Source of the DNA: JBAWXE01 sp037144255
GTDB taxonomy: Bacteria > Bacteroidota > Bacteroidia > Chitinophagales > Chitinophagaceae
DNA: 17,520 nt
Reading direction: 5' to 3'
Assembly (NCBI GenBank): GCA_037144255.1
Contig: JBAWXE010000053.1
Location: 1 to 17,520, forward strand
Part shown: one piece after another, positions 1-8,363 of the stretch
Layout: each line of letters starts with the position of its first letter
How positions within the stretch are numbered: the stretch's first letter is position 1
Position numbers and translations under genes: made by a program
The notes under the pieces: model-generated
What the model saw: the letters and a program-made list of their open reading frames with translations, nothing else
Told to the model about the DNA's origin: nothing
Databases searched by the model: none

Positions 1-705
1 CTGCAAGTGCATAAATGCATAGTTATCTCTAAACATACCGGGGCGGCGATTAGTTGCTATTAATGCAGCCTCTATAGCCAGTGTACCAGAACCACACATA
101 GGGTTCACAAAAGGTGATACCCTATCCCATTTAGTAGCCAGTATAGTAGCAGATGCCAAGGCTTCCAGCATAGGTGCGCGTCCGGGTATCTTTCTATAAC
201 CATGTCTGGCCAAAGAATCGCCTGATGTATCTATGAATATCTCTGCATCATCATTCTTCCAGTAAAGGTGTATCACTGCTCCTATATGCTCCGAGCCTGT
301 AGATGGTCGTTGCCCAGTTTTATCTCTTAGTCTGTCTACTATTGCATCCTTCACACGCAGATTAGCAAACATGCTATTATTAATCGTTGGGTTCATCACA
401 TTACTGGTCACTGAGAAATATCCTTTATCAGGTAGTATAGTCTCCCATGGGAAAGTAAACAAATGGCTATAGATAGTATCAGCGTCAGGTGCCATAAATT
501 GTTTCAGGCTATACAATACCTGACTGGCAGTACGCAAATTTAGGTTCAGTTTGATACAATCATTGATAGTGCCATTCAGGCGCAAACCTGTTATAAAGGT
601 CTCCTCGATAGTAAAACCCAGATCCTTCACTTCTTGTTCCAAATAAGGACACAAACGCTTATTACAGGTAATAGTTATAGGCGCAATAGTAGTATATAAT
701 GACAT
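1..705 (-). CDS. THUMP-domain class I SAM-dependent RNA methyltransferase, RlmL-like (N-terminal part; 3' end off the window)
   Basis: The frame stays open from the ATG at 705 to the left edge, giving 235 residues with no stop, so only the N-terminal part is present. Residues about 5-165 read as the ferredoxin-like/THUMP RNA-binding region of the RlmL/YpsC family. Residues 201-212 carry the SAM-binding motif I of this family (N-P-M-C-G-S-G-T followed by IEAA). Family members usually methylate N2 of a guanosine in 23S rRNA in the cytoplasm; many are mis-named N6-adenine DNA methylases. The start is fixed by an in-frame TAA five codons upstream; an AGGAAGG lies about 16 nt upstream, rather far for a ribosome site. 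A hairpin with a T-run at 751-784 separates it from the receptor gene upstream, so it is probably transcribed on its own. Family assignment is firm; the exact target base is inferred. Confidence 0.88.
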   Translation of the reverse strand, partial: MSLYTTIAPITITCNKRLCPYLEQEVKDLGFTIEETFITGLRLNGTINDCIKLNLNLRTASQVLYSLKQFMAPDADTIYSHLFTFPWETILPDKGYFSVTSNVMNPTINNSMFANLRVKDAIVDRLRDKTGQRPSTGSEHIGAVIHLYWKNDDAEIFIDTSGDSLARHGYRKIPGRAPMLEALASATILATKWDRVSPFVNPMCGSGTLAIEAALIATNRRPGMFRDNYAFMHLQ

Positions 706-750
706 ATGAAATGTAAAGTTAAACCCTTCCTGAGCTATTTTCAACTTGTA

Positions 751-784
751 ATAAAAGAAAGGCATTACTTCTGTAGTACCTTTC
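751..784 (-). terminator. Rho-independent terminator after the TonB receptor gene
   Basis: Read on the minus strand, 784-757 folds into a 6-bp stem (GAAAGG/CCTTTC), one mismatch, then a 5-bp stem containing one G-U pair and a 4-nt loop. It is followed directly by TTTTAT. It starts 16 nt beyond the receptor stop codon. Confidence 0.65.
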
Positions 785-799
785 TCAGTATTAGTTGCA

Positions 800-3274
800 T
801 CAGAACATTAGTGGTACAGCCAGTTTCAATCCTATATTGCGCCCCATATTATAGATACCACTATGACCCCTTGGGTCATTAGGATATTGTTCAAAATATT
901 TCAACCTGCTCAGATGGTTTTGGTAGGCCACATCAAACAGGTTATTACCAAAGATAGAGATATTGCATATTGTTTTGCCCATTCTATCCGTAACATCTGC
1001 CCCTGCTGATACATTACAAAGTGCATATGCAGGAGTCATTGTCTCTGTTCCATATGCTAGATACACATGATCTTGCTCAGCAAAATACTCTAGTTGGAAT
1101 CTCACAAATGTATTACGCAGATAAGAACTTGTCTTTTTGAAATTCGCTCTCAACTCAGATGATATATGCATGGGAGGTATAAAAGGCAGATACTTGGCAC
1201 TATCATTATTCACGCCTTTGTTCACCCCTGTTACAAAGGATATTGCATTCTCAAAATGCAGCCAGTCCAGCGGATGTGGATGTATATCTATGCTGAATTC
1301 CGCACCATACAGTTGTGCATGTCCTGCCTGATATCGAAAAGTGGGGAAGCCTACTACTATTACCGAATCCTGTCCTTGCTTGTTCTGCAATTTCTGGTTG
1401 AATATATAATTAGTGATATCGTTATTAAAAACAGATACACTGGCCGATACATGCGGAGATATAAAGTCAAATCCAATATCTTCCTGTAAACTGAATTCAG
1501 GTTTCAGGTCTGTACTACCCAGCTGATAGCTGGCTGTACCGGGGTGTATACCATTAGACGATATCTCTGATATATTTGGCGCTCTGAAACCTCTTGCCAG
1601 ATTAGCTTTTGCAGAAAATGACTTAGAGAAGTTATAAGTCATTCCTACACTACCTGTAACACCTGAGAATGTATGACTGTATGCATAAAAAGGTCTTGCA
1701 GCACCTACTGTATCTGTGCCTGACACTACCCCATCAAAACCTGTACTAGCATTGGTCTTTGTATACAATGCATCATTGCTAAATGATCTTGAATCATATC
1801 GTACTCCCCCACTAATGTCCAGTTTATGTATACTCTTTCTGGCCATCAGGAAAGGACCAATGTCAAACTGCTTATAAGATGGTATCAAAAATTCAGTACC
1901 CGCACTTACATCATTGGTCTGATACATACCGTTGATACCAGTGGTAATGTACCATCCTTTAATATCTGCAAAGTAATATTTCACATCATAGATGGCAGTA
2001 TTCAGTTGCAAGTACAGCCCTGCTATGTCTCCCGCTTCAGGGTGACTGAACTCTCTTCTTACACTCCTTTCATAACCAATGTTCACAGCTAACCTGCTAT
2101 TACCAATATTAAAACAATTGGTAGAAAAAACACGCACATGCTGTATATGCTGGTGCAGTGTAGGTATGCTATAAGTATTGAGTTCATTATCTGGTACTAT
2201 GGCACGTACACTATCTGCTTCTGTTATTTGTTTGGTGAATTTACGTGAAGCAGAATCCCTGCTACCATCAGGTATGGCCTGTTGATCATCGAATGTACTA
2301 AAGTCCAGATGCGAATAGCCCCATGTCATATTCAGCCCTATAGAGGCATTACCATCTGTCTCACTATAGTTAGTACCATAAACTCTACCATCTACTGAAT
2401 TTTGATAATTCTTGGCTTGTTTATGCGATACTCTTGCCAGCATGTAAAAACCATTCTTATTGGTAGAGAACATGGCAGAGCCTCCTATCGAGTTATTGTT
2501 ACTTTGATATTCGGTAGAAAGATCGGCAATGGTCTTACCTACTGGTGCAGGTTGTGTGGGTATCAGGTTCACCACTCCTGCCATTGCATCCGATCCATAT
2601 ATCAAACTGGCAGGGCCTTTTATTACTTCTATTCTTTCCACGCTGTTCTCATCTACTTCTATCCCATGTTCATCACCCCATTGTTGCCCTTCTTGTCGCA
2701 TACCATCGTATACTGTCAATACTCTGTTATAGCCCAGTCCTCTTATGAATGGTTTAGCTACATTAGGACCTGTGGTCACGGCTGTTATACCCGGTATATT
2801 GGTAATGGCGTCTATAATATTGGTACTCAGATTCTCTTTCAGATACTGAGCATTGATAGCTACCAATGGCACAGGACTTCGTCTTATCTCTGTGGCCATA
2901 GATTGCCCGGTTACTACTACTTCACTTTTCTCTATTGCACTTTCGGTCAATGTAAAATTCTTGATGGTCTCTTTATCAATAGTAACACTGCTTACTACTG
3001 ATGAATAACTGATCATCTTCACTTGCACCAAATATTTACCTGCTGGTAAATTCTCTATCAAGTAAGATCCTGCACTATCTGTTACAGTACCTACTTTCAG
3101 ATCGGGTATACTGATCACTACTCCTTGTAATATTGCTCCACTGTTGTCTTTCACTACGCCTTTCAATGTATTACCCGCTGGCATACATAGTGCATGATGG
3201 TAAGTCAAGCTCAGTAATAGCATCATTACATAGGTCACCCACCTTGCGTGATGTTTACTATTTATTTTATGCAT
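800..3274 (-). CDS. TonB-dependent outer-membrane receptor, probable metal (zinc/copper-type) importer
   Basis: This 824-residue protein has a signal peptide (about 1-30, hydrophobic MMLLLSL), an N-terminal carboxypeptidase-regulatory-like beta domain (about 35-120), a plug domain (about 130-240, with the characteristic VERIEVIKGPASLIYGSDAMA stretch) and a 22-strand-type barrel ending in the terminal Phe expected of outer-membrane barrels. The plug carries GDEHG before the VERIEV motif, and the barrel ends with NHLSRLKYFEQYP and GIYNMGRN blocks. I associate these with the ZnuD-like/heavy-metal branch found in Bacteroidota; that substrate call is inference. A His-rich segment (HQHIQH) sits in an early barrel region and could be a metal-catching loop. 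I chose the ATG at 3274 over an in-frame upstream start at 3310 because it places a basic n-region directly before the hydrophobic core. The His-rich small gene just upstream supports a metal substrate. A terminator follows the stop. Confidence 0.9.
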   Translation of the reverse strand: MHKINSKHHARWVTYVMMLLLSLTYHHALCMPAGNTLKGVVKDNSGAILQGVVISIPDLKVGTVTDSAGSYLIENLPAGKYLVQVKMISYSSVVSSVTIDKETIKNFTLTESAIEKSEVVVTGQSMATEIRRSPVPLVAINAQYLKENLSTNIIDAITNIPGITAVTTGPNVAKPFIRGLGYNRVLTVYDGMRQEGQQWGDEHGIEVDENSVERIEVIKGPASLIYGSDAMAGVVNLIPTQPAPVGKTIADLSTEYQSNNNSIGGSAMFSTNKNGFYMLARVSHKQAKNYQNSVDGRVYGTNYSETDGNASIGLNMTWGYSHLDFSTFDDQQAIPDGSRDSASRKFTKQITEADSVRAIVPDNELNTYSIPTLHQHIQHVRVFSTNCFNIGNSRLAVNIGYERSVRREFSHPEAGDIAGLYLQLNTAIYDVKYYFADIKGWYITTGINGMYQTNDVSAGTEFLIPSYKQFDIGPFLMARKSIHKLDISGGVRYDSRSFSNDALYTKTNASTGFDGVVSGTDTVGAARPFYAYSHTFSGVTGSVGMTYNFSKSFSAKANLARGFRAPNISEISSNGIHPGTASYQLGSTDLKPEFSLQEDIGFDFISPHVSASVSVFNNDITNYIFNQKLQNKQGQDSVIVVGFPTFRYQAGHAQLYGAEFSIDIHPHPLDWLHFENAISFVTGVNKGVNNDSAKYLPFIPPMHISSELRANFKKTSSYLRNTFVRFQLEYFAEQDHVYLAYGTETMTPAYALCNVSAGADVTDRMGKTICNISIFGNNLFDVAYQNHLSRLKYFEQYPNDPRGHSGIYNMGRNIGLKLAVPLMF

Positions 3275-3354
3275 AATGTATATAAAGTAATTGAATAGTA
3301 GAGCAAACAATGTTTGACAATATCCTGCTCATTTACAAACCCTCATTGATACCA

Positions 3355-3684
3355 TTATACAATTGGGGGTCCACGTAATGCTGCTACTTTATACGAAAGG
3401 AATGAATAATGATCCTGCCCTGCAGGTATATACTTCGTGTGGTAACTAATGTATTCAAATGCTAAGTACTCTTTCTCTGCACTCAGGAATGGAGTGAATA
3501 CAATACTTAAGAACATACAATGGGTATGTACATTACTGATCTCGCATTCACCTGCTTTATGCGAATGTTCTATGGTGTCATGGTGATGAGCAAACAGGTC
3601 ATGCAAAAACTCTCTGGGTGTAGTACCATATAGGAATACTACACACATCAGGCAACTCACATATTTGATTATCTGTTGTTTCAA
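3355..3684 (-). CDS. Small exported His-rich protein with C-terminal LRGPP motif, DUF2946-like
   Basis: The 109-residue product starts with a short basic stretch and hydrophobic segment (about 1-20, containing SCLMC), consistent with export. It then has a His/Cys-rich segment around residues 25-52 (HHHD, EHSH, GECE, HTHC) and ends in LRGPPIV. Small proteins with this layout and an RGPP/RAPP tail occur next to metal-responsive outer-membrane receptors; I recall DUF2946 as the nearest family but cannot confirm a match. The start is TTG at 3684, and an ATG at 3689 is out of frame, so the start is somewhat uncertain. It precedes the receptor on the same strand with an 80-nt gap, so the two may form one transcript. 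A plausible role is periplasmic metal binding or handover to or from the receptor; this is inferred from context and residues only. Confidence 0.68.
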   Translation of the reverse strand: MKQQIIKYVSCLMCVVFLYGTTPREFLHDLFAHHHDTIEHSHKAGECEISNVHTHCMFLSIVFTPFLSAEKEYLAFEYISYHTKYIPAGQDHYSFLSYKVAALRGPPIV

Positions 3685-3700
3685 TACATTGATCTTAGCC

Positions 3701-3708
3701 CAAAATTA
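3701..3708 (-). promoter_or_regulatory. Possible -7 promoter box (TAATTTTG) of the His-rich gene/receptor unit
   Basis: On the minus strand the bases match the Bacteroidota -7 consensus TAnnTTTG. No clear -33 TTTG is seen at 17-23 bp spacing. The leader would be only about 10 nt to the TTG start. Confidence 0.35.
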
Positions 3709-3774
3709 GTCAAAAAACATATGTCTGACTAATGACCTAAAGAAGGAATATTTCAAAAAAGGGGATTATACAGA

Positions 3775-5211
3775 TCAGTAGATAGTCAACCTCTCATTAG
3801 CGGAATGGCCGCCAATATTGGTTCTCACTATATACAGACCCGGGGTAGCTATAGTGTATTGTATAGTATGTACACCTGCTATTTCTTTACTATTAGCCTT
3901 TATTTCCCCTACTTTTTGCCCTATGATATTATATATATCAATAGAGGTATATGCCTCTTGTGCCAATTGATAGCTGATACTAAAACTGCCTTTTGCAGGG
4001 TTAGGGAATATCTGAGTACTACCAATATTATTCTCTACTTGCGCAACAGATGTAGCACCACAACCCAACTGAGGAGTTAAAGTACCACCCAAATTCACAT
4101 AGTCTGAAAAGATGGCCTGATAGTAGATATTGGCTAGTGTATCATTATGTATGATGAGAGTATTCTCATCATTGTTCGTATTGGCAGATGTAGTCCAGTT
4201 ATGCGAGCCTGTTAGCACTTGCGGATCCGAACATGTATCTGACGGATCTACTACCATCATTTTATTGTGATAGATATACGCCAGATTGAATTCTTTCATA
4301 TCAGACCCTAGTCCTGAAGTAAGTGTGGCATAAGTGCTTGATGACGCAGTAGCACTATAAGAATCTACTATACCACGCACATATACCCCTGCATTTTTCT
4401 TGGCTATTAGTGCATTGGCACAATCACTACGTGTAAATGTATATACCCCAAAATACACATCTGTATTTGCAGAATTGATACTGTTCAATATCTTATCATT
4501 AGTACCATCTGAGGGACTGAAATATAGTTCTACTACACTGCCACCTATATTGAAGGTGTGCATACCCAAGTCTGTCTTATGTGCTCCAAATTTAGAATTG
4601 GTTAGATTAGGTACTATACCTGTATCGCCCCACATCATATTAAACTCTGCTGTATAAGCCGCTGCTAGTGAAGAATCCTGAATAAAGAGAATATTGTTAT
4701 AGTCCTTGTTCATTTGTTCACTACTCCAGTCTTCAGACCCTGTAGATACATTAGCATCGGTAGGGTCGGTAGAATGTGCATCTATAATAATGAATTTGTT
4801 ATGCATGATCGTATAAGAACCTCCTGTTGGACTAGGCAATTTGGGTATTGCAGCATTCAATGCTGTAAGTCCGCCATTGGAGGCTGATCCGTCATATATC
4901 CAACGCACTCTAACACCACGAGTATATGCAGCATTCACTGCATTGGCAATATTGGCATAGCCCAGACCACTATAAGTATCTTGGTTATAGTCGTATTGTG
5001 CTATATCCAATGTATACTTAGCCTTATTAATATACGCTACTATAGTATCACCCATTCCACCATTAGCAAGATATATAGCATTCACTCCGGTAGATACTGC
5101 ATTATTCACGGGATGGTTAAAGTAGGCTTTGATCTTTGCTTGTGCGAGCAACGATGTATGTGTAGATAATAATAAAAGCACTACTATAATTGTAAAAATA
5201 CCTTTCTTCAT
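3775..5211 (-). CDS. Secreted phospholipase D-like protein with two HKD motifs and T9SS sorting domain
   Basis: The 478-residue protein opens with a clear signal peptide ending near LLAQA (about residue 25). Two phospholipase-D repeats follow. The first has H137-N-K139-x4-D144 and then GSEDW at 158-162. The second has H315-N-K317-x4-D322 and then GSHNW at 335-339. Both HKD motifs appear intact, as in active PLD phosphodiesterases and nucleases. The C-terminal 80 residues form a type A T9SS sorting domain, with an FPNP strand at 402-405, GQKV at 431-434 and a final LYIVR/RLTIY. The protein is therefore expected outside the cell or on its surface. The substrate could be phospholipid or nucleic acid; the compact two-HKD layout does not decide. 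ATG at 5211 gives the expected MKKG signal-peptide start. It appears to be a single-gene unit, with a candidate -7 box upstream. Confidence 0.9.
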   Translation of the reverse strand: MKKGIFTIIVVLLLLSTHTSLLAQAKIKAYFNHPVNNAVSTGVNAIYLANGGMGDTIVAYINKAKYTLDIAQYDYNQDTYSGLGYANIANAVNAAYTRGVRVRWIYDGSASNGGLTALNAAIPKLPSPTGGSYTIMHNKFIIIDAHSTDPTDANVSTGSEDWSSEQMNKDYNNILFIQDSSLAAAYTAEFNMMWGDTGIVPNLTNSKFGAHKTDLGMHTFNIGGSVVELYFSPSDGTNDKILNSINSANTDVYFGVYTFTRSDCANALIAKKNAGVYVRGIVDSYSATASSSTYATLTSGLGSDMKEFNLAYIYHNKMMVVDPSDTCSDPQVLTGSHNWTTSANTNNDENTLIIHNDTLANIYYQAIFSDYVNLGGTLTPQLGCGATSVAQVENNIGSTQIFPNPAKGSFSISYQLAQEAYTSIDIYNIIGQKVGEIKANSKEIAGVHTIQYTIATPGLYIVRTNIGGHSANERLTIY

Positions 5212-5239
5212 ATAGGAACGATCTGATAAAACTAAACGG

Positions 5240-5247
5240 CAAAGGTA
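5240..5247 (-). promoter_or_regulatory. Possible -7 box (TACCTTTG) of the PLD-like gene
   Basis: The minus-strand bases match TAnnTTTG and lie 28 nt upstream of the ATG, implying a leader of about 20 nt. A matching -33 element is not evident. Confidence 0.4.
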
Positions 5248-5295
5248 TAGACAATATATTAAGGGAATGTTATTTCAGCTCATTATTCTCTTACT

Positions 5296-5628
5296 TCAAT
5301 TCACTTTCATTATATCATCCACTATTATGATGTAGCAATTATTGGGGTTTTGAAAATGCCAATTGAGTTTCACACTTATGGGGAATGTGGCAGTGCTAAG
5401 GTCTATTCCACTATTGGCCGGCAAGGTGTCAAAAGTAGTTCGATAAGTTACACCATCTATCACTATCCAATACAAACCACTACATGCTGTCATAAACGGG
5501 CTTGGTCCTTTTATAGTTGCAGTGTATGCATAATTGGTACTGATCTTATTATTAACTGCATTCTCATTTTTGCGGCAGGAAGATGTTACAATTACAATGG
5601 CAGCTAACATCAATAGTAAGTGTTTCAT
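5296..5628 (-). CDS. Small lipoprotein, function unknown
   Basis: The 110-residue product has a type II signal peptide with lipobox TSS-C18 followed by RKNE. Lys/Arg/Asn residues after the cysteine are common in Bacteroidota lipoproteins and do not look like a surface-export tag. The mature part of about 90 residues contains two further cysteines (C49 and C97), which could form a disulphide, and looks rich in beta strands. I recognise no family. It has its own candidate promoter and lies divergently to the membrane protein at 5735, so it is probably transcribed alone or read into the PLD-like gene 84 nt downstream. Confidence 0.75.
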   Translation of the reverse strand: MKHLLLMLAAIVIVTSSCRKNENAVNNKISTNYAYTATIKGPSPFMTACSGLYWIVIDGVTYRTTFDTLPANSGIDLSTATFPISVKLNWHFQNPNNCYIIIVDDIMKVN

Positions 5629-5649
5629 ACGTCATGAGATTTATTAGTA

Positions 5650-5657
5650 CAAATATA
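5650..5657 (-). promoter_or_regulatory. Possible -7 box (TATATTTG) of the small lipoprotein gene
   Basis: The minus-strand bases match TAnnTTTG exactly. A TTTG lies upstream (5676-5673), but the 15-bp spacing is shorter than usual. The box lies 21 nt before the ATG. Confidence 0.42.
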
Positions 5658-5734
5658 ATTAATATTTCAGCGCAAAGAAGGTCATGCCATTGCCATATCT
5701 CTTACATCTCAAAAAATAGGTTTATTTTAGGCTC

Positions 5735-7366
5735 ATGGAAAAGCCTGTTATTAAAATAGAAGGTATAGAAAAGTACATTTTTGTACTGCTTTTCCTCATT
5801 TCGGCTGCTCCGGTTTGGGTACTCCCTTATTTCTTAACAGCCGATGGCCCCTGTCATTTATATAATGCCGTTATTCTCAATAAATGGCTACATGGGCAAG
5901 GTGCTTATTTCCATCAGTTCTTCAATCTCAATACTGTTCTTTTTCCTAATTGGTTCTCACATGCTTTTTTAGTACTCTTATTACAGTTCTTTTCACACGA
6001 CATTACTGCCAAACTCATTATCAGCACTTGTCTGTTTTGCTTTGCTTTCGGTTTTAGGTATTATATATCTGCTTTTACTGCCAGGCAGTCTTATTTGTCT
6101 TTATGGGTATTCCCATTCCTATGGCAAATGGTCATGCTCATGGGTTTTTACAACTACATGTTCAGTATTGCTATCTATTTTTGGATCATTGGATACTGGT
6201 TCCGACATCGTAATAACATGTCATGGCTTCGTATTTTGGTCATGATGTTCCTTTGCACTCTCGATTATTTCATGCATGTATTTGGTGTGCTACTTACATT
6301 AATGACTATCACTCTTATCAGTATCAGCGATGTTTTCAACCCTAAAAATGCATGGCAATTTTGTAAAATATTCATCCCTGTTATTCCGGCTCTTGCACTT
6401 ACGGCACATTATATACTCCCGGCAAGCGATTTCGTAAAAGTGCCATTCAAAACACTCTGGGGCAATCTTCGCAGCATCTTCACTATACAGAACATGACTG
6501 AGCACGAGGCTAGATATGCCAAGATACTAGCACTTATTATTGGTGCATCTACAGCCTTGGCACTGATGCTGGTACTTATAAAACATAGCAAACAAAAAGA
6601 ATGGAGAGTTCCATTGCTCCTCCTCATATTCACACTTGGTTTCTATTTTAGGGGCAATGGGCAAGCTCTTGGTGGTGGCTATATATTAGAGCGCTTGGAG
6701 TCTTTGAATTATCTCTTTGCCATCATTTTTATTGCGTCAGTACCCCTACCTCGCTACTTCTTTTATGCCTCTACAATTGCAGCTACAGTATTGTCTTGCC
6801 TTTTTGTGTATAATCGCATGCATTCTTTCAAGGAAGCTAGCAATATGGTGACCGATGTCAGAACCATAGCTCCTTTTATCAATGATCATTCTGTTATACT
6901 CCCATTAAAATATACCGATTTCCCTACAGATACCAAGGGGCATCCAATTGCACCTAAGATCTACTACTTTGCACATATCATGGAAACCATCGAGCTAAAA
7001 AAGGATGTTGTGTATCTGGAAGATTATGAAGGCTTCACTCATTATTTCCCTCTCGATTGGAAAGATAGTATCAGCCCGTACCTTCACCTCTGCAATGGCT
7101 ATGGCTTTGAGTCTGCTCCACCTACTGCCGATCTGGTAAAATATAATAACACAGTTGTGCCTGTAAAATACGTAATTGTATATGGAGATAAAGTTCCTAC
7201 TACAGATACTTCTCTTGCAGGTTCACTATCTAAAATGATAGATGATAATTATTATCTAAGCTATACCACCCCTGTATATCATTTCAGACTATATACATTA
7301 AAACCTAATCACAGCTATTCCATTTCTGAGCAATTAACATCTAATATTACTATATATAAAATATAG
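5735..7366 (+). CDS. Multi-pass membrane protein, GT-C glycosyltransferase-like
   Basis: The 543-residue protein has roughly ten to eleven hydrophobic segments between residues 13 and 360, then a soluble C-terminal region of about 180 residues (361-543). Just after the first membrane segment is a short loop with ADGPCHLYNA (D37, H41). In GT-C enzymes that use lipid-linked sugars (ArnT/PMT type), the first non-cytoplasmic loop carries the catalytic acidic residue, so this loop fits that pattern. Length and topology fit as well, but I see no second diagnostic motif. The likely role is transfer of a sugar from a polyprenyl-phosphate donor to a surface lipid or glycan; this is inference. ATG at 5735 is preceded by a weak AGG. 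The neighbours (lipoprotein, stress protein) do not point to a glycan locus. It could also be an uncharacterised membrane protein without transferase activity. Confidence 0.78.
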   Translation: MEKPVIKIEGIEKYIFVLLFLISAAPVWVLPYFLTADGPCHLYNAVILNKWLHGQGAYFHQFFNLNTVLFPNWFSHAFLVLLLQFFSHDITAKLIISTCLFCFAFGFRYYISAFTARQSYLSLWVFPFLWQMVMLMGFYNYMFSIAIYFWIIGYWFRHRNNMSWLRILVMMFLCTLDYFMHVFGVLLTLMTITLISISDVFNPKNAWQFCKIFIPVIPALALTAHYILPASDFVKVPFKTLWGNLRSIFTIQNMTEHEARYAKILALIIGASTALALMLVLIKHSKQKEWRVPLLLLIFTLGFYFRGNGQALGGGYILERLESLNYLFAIIFIASVPLPRYFFYASTIAATVLSCLFVYNRMHSFKEASNMVTDVRTIAPFINDHSVILPLKYTDFPTDTKGHPIAPKIYYFAHIMETIELKKDVVYLEDYEGFTHYFPLDWKDSISPYLHLCNGYGFESAPPTADLVKYNNTVVPVKYVIVYGDKVPTTDTSLAGSLSKMIDDNYYLSYTTPVYHFRLYTLKPNHSYSISEQLTSNITIYKI

Positions 7367-7408
7367 ATGTACGTACTCGTATTTAATTCTATCGAATTTA
7401 AATGATTT

Positions 7409-7442
7409 TAATTATGTCAATCAGTGACTAGAGTCATAATTA
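7409..7442. promoter_or_regulatory. Nested dyads upstream of the stress-protein gene, candidate CRP/FNR-type operator
   Basis: An inner dyad at 7425-7436 reads TGACT-AG-AGTCA, which has the TGA-N6-TCA spacing of CRP/FNR-family half-sites. An outer 8-bp inverted repeat, TAATTATG (7409-7416) and CATAATTA (7435-7442), overlaps it. The inner centre (7430.5) is about 42 bp upstream of the transcription start implied by the -7 box at 7460-7467. Regulator identity is inferred. Confidence 0.45.
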
Positions 7443-7459
7443 GCAAGCAAACACCAAAA

Positions 7460-7467
7460 TACATTTG
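7460..7467 (+). promoter_or_regulatory. -7 promoter box (TACATTTG) of the stress-protein/kinase unit
   Basis: This is an exact match to TAnnTTTG, ending 17 nt before the GTG start. No -33 TTTG is found at the expected spacing; instead the dyad at 7425-7436 occupies that zone, which would suit an activator-dependent promoter. Confidence 0.5.
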
Positions 7468-7484
7468 CATCTTAAACAAACTTT

Positions 7485-8306
7485 GTGAAGAAGGTACTGA
7501 TAGTATTCGATGGAGAACACTTCTCAAAAGGTGCCGTTGATTTTGCCTACAAGATGAATGAGACCTCACCTATATTATTGGTAGGTATATTTTTGCCCTC
7601 TGTAGATTATACAGATGTAATGTTATACTACATAGGCGGGATGGCTGGACCTTTATACATCCCTAGTCTCGATTCTGATGCCAATTCTATTGAAGACAAT
7701 ATTGAAAAGTTCAAAGCAATATGTATTAAATATCATATCGAATTCAGAGTACACGACCTAGTAAATGGACCTATTATAGAAGCCATAAAAAAAGAAACCA
7801 GATACTCAGATGTCTTCGTTCTTGGCAATGAATTATATTATAGCAATTTAGGACTCTCATCAAAAGAAACATATTTAAGAGATACTTTACATAATGCAGA
7901 ATGCCCAATACTATTGATACCTGAAAATTCAGTCTTCCCACAAAGTGTGATATTGGCATATGATGGTACACAAACATCAGTATATGCCATAAAACAATAC
8001 GCTTATCTATTTCCGGAGCTAACAAACTTAAGTACACTTATTGTATACGCATCCGATAAGAAAGATGATATGCCTGACCTATCTTATATTGAAGAATTCG
8101 CAGCCAGACATTTTAAAGATCTTTCATTCATGAAGCTTGATGCAGACCCCAAAAAATATTTCAATACTTGGATCATGGATAAGGGCAATGCACTACTAGT
8201 ATGCGGCTCTTACGGACGTACTTCATTCTCAGAGATGTTCAAAAAGAATTTCGTTGCAGATATAATAAAGGAACATAAGCTACCCATACTTATTGCACAC
8301 ATGTAA
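7485..8306 (+). CDS. Universal stress protein with two tandem UspA domains
   Basis: The 273-residue cytoplasmic protein contains two Usp folds. Domain 1 (about 1-147) starts KKVLIVFDG, with D9 at the usual nucleotide-site position. Domain 2 (about 152-273) starts SVILAYDG, with D160. Domain 2 has GSYG (241-244) but not the full G-x2-G-x9-G-S/T ATP loop: the position expected to be Gly is replaced (KN), so ATP binding may be weak or lost. Tandem Usp proteins respond to redox, respiratory or starvation stress in many bacteria. The start is GTG at 7485; no later start preserves the first beta strand, so GTG is well supported by fold. The kinase gene follows on the same strand after 57 nt, and both probably share the promoter at 7460. 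Confidence 0.9.
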   Translation: MKKVLIVFDGEHFSKGAVDFAYKMNETSPILLVGIFLPSVDYTDVMLYYIGGMAGPLYIPSLDSDANSIEDNIEKFKAICIKYHIEFRVHDLVNGPIIEAIKKETRYSDVFVLGNELYYSNLGLSSKETYLRDTLHNAECPILLIPENSVFPQSVILAYDGTQTSVYAIKQYAYLFPELTNLSTLIVYASDKKDDMPDLSYIEEFAARHFKDLSFMKLDADPKKYFNTWIMDKGNALLVCGSYGRTSFSEMFKKNFVADIIKEHKLPILIAHM

Positions 8307-8363
8307 TTACAATGTGAAACCATACCACCAGAGTGCACATCTATAAACCATATAAAATATAAT

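Noticed and set aside
1137..3001. Several plus-strand open frames of 60-200 codons opposite the TonB receptor
   Set aside because: They are antisense to a clear coding frame, rich in Tyr/Ile/Cys runs, and show no domain.
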